DNA from: Clostridia bacterium
Lineage (GTDB): Bacteria; Bacillota_A; Clostridia; UBA1212
DNA length: 5,442 nt
Assembly: GCA_017464985.1 (NCBI GenBank)
Contig: JAFTXL010000197.1
Span: 1 to 5,442 of the forward strand
Direction: 5' to 3'
Made by a program: the position numbers and the translations under genes. Under the pieces are notes generated by a model that was given only the letters and a program-made list of their open reading frames with translations, did not search any database and was not told where the DNA came from. Positions 4,990 to 5,442 of this stretch are shown piece by piece (positions within the stretch are counted from its first letter, which is position 1; each line of letters starts with the position of its first letter).

Positions 4990-5442
4990 ATGAGAGAATA
5001 TAACTACGATGAAAAGTGGAAACAACTTCTCACACCTGAAATTGTTGCACTGCTTTCGCAAATACATGAATTTAAAGGCGAGCAGACGTTATTTATTGAG
5101 GCCAAAAGCGATACATTAACGCAATTGGTTGAAATTGCAAAAATACAGAGTACGGAAGCGTCAAATAAAATAGAAGGTATTTTTACTTCTGATGAGCGTT
5201 TAAAAAAGCTTGTTACAAATAAAACAATGCCTAAGACACGTGATGAGCAGGAAATTGCCGGATACCGTGATGTGCTGACTACAATTCATGAGAATTATGA
5301 TTATATGCCTGTTAAGCCTTCTATCGTTTTGCAGTTGCATCGTGATTTGTATAGATTCAGCGGTAAAACTATCGGTGGTGTATATAAAGCAACCAATAAT
5401 TTTATTACGGAAGAGGATACTGAGGGAAACCGGTCTGTTCGC
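4990..5442 (+). CDS. Fic-family protein with N-terminal inhibitory motif (3'-partial)
   Basis: Fic proteins usually transfer AMP from ATP to a hydroxyl of a target protein. The first 151 codons are present and the frame is open to the right edge. The N-terminal part matches the Fic_N region of the common bacterial Fic proteins of about 320-380 residues. IQSTEASNKIEG (52-63) contains the inhibitory-helix motif S58-xxx-E62-G63, whose Glu blocks the ATP site in class II Fic proteins. The stretch KTMPKTRDEQEIAGYRD (78-94) and the LHRDLYRFSGKTIGGVYK region (116-133) are typical of the family just before the core. The catalytic HxFx(D/E)GNGRxxR motif would be encoded downstream of the window, so activity cannot be judged. 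With a built-in inhibitor no separate antitoxin gene is required. The gene is insulated from hsp20 by a terminator, has its own strong promoter, and may be controlled through the adjacent inverted repeat. Confidence 0.93.
   Translation, partial: MREYNYDEKWKQLLTPEIVALLSQIHEFKGEQTLFIEAKSDTLTQLVEIAKIQSTEASNKIEGIFTSDERLKKLVTNKTMPKTRDEQEIAGYRDVLTTIHENYDYMPVKPSIVLQLHRDLYRFSGKTIGGVYKATNNFITEEDTEGNRSVR

Noticed and set aside
4627..5067. Minus-strand open frame of about 146 codons across the hsp20 3' end, the gap and the Fic 5' end
   Set aside because: It runs antisense to two clear genes and through the terminator, palindrome and promoter. The protein is low-complexity, rich in Ile, Phe, Leu and Ser, without known motifs.
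4990..5442. Toxin-antitoxin pair (Fic/Doc type)
   Set aside because: The inhibitory motif is in the same chain, and no small antitoxin gene sits upstream. The sequence just before the gene is terminator, palindrome and promoter.

Overview
The window is AT-rich DNA with frequent NNA/NNT codons, standard stop codons and good AGGAG-type ribosome binding sites. The proteins are cysteine-rich. This suggests a low-GC anaerobic Firmicute of the class Clostridia, possibly a gut Ruminococcus- or Eubacterium-like organism; that placement is inference from style and protein character, not from a marker gene. All five genes are on the + strand and cover most of the window. The first runs in from the left edge and the last runs off the right edge.

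Layout: (1) positions 2-2914 hold the 3' part of a very large ABC transporter gene. It fuses a DppC/OppC-type permease to two complete ABC ATPases (DppD-like and DppF-like) in one chain. (2) 2988-3482 is luxS (S-ribosylhomocysteine lyase), preceded by a consensus -10 box. (3) 3537-4217 is mtnN/pfs (MTA/SAH nucleosidase), only 54 nt after luxS. The two form an activated-methyl-cycle and AI-2 unit: MtnN turns S-adenosylhomocysteine into S-ribosylhomocysteine, and LuxS splits that into homocysteine and the AI-2 precursor DPD. (4) 4334-4771 is a small heat shock protein (Hsp20). Its leader can fold so that the ribosome binding site is paired. A rho-independent terminator follows the gene. (5) 4990 to the right edge is the N-terminal third or so of a Fic-family protein with a built-in inhibitory helix motif. 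It is preceded by a perfect 19-bp inverted repeat that touches a near-consensus promoter.

The genes are a mix of nutrient uptake, methyl-cycle housekeeping, stress response and a post-translational modifier, not an obvious defence island. I did not find CRISPR arrays, transposases, tRNAs or rRNAs. The points most worth a second look are the permease-ATPase-ATPase fusion, the operator-like palindrome plus two overlapping promoters before the Fic gene, the SD-sequestering helix before hsp20 (a candidate RNA thermometer), and a cluster of perfect GC-rich hairpins inside mtnN. No stretch longer than 300 bases lacks a gene; the longest gap is the 218-nt hsp20-fic region.
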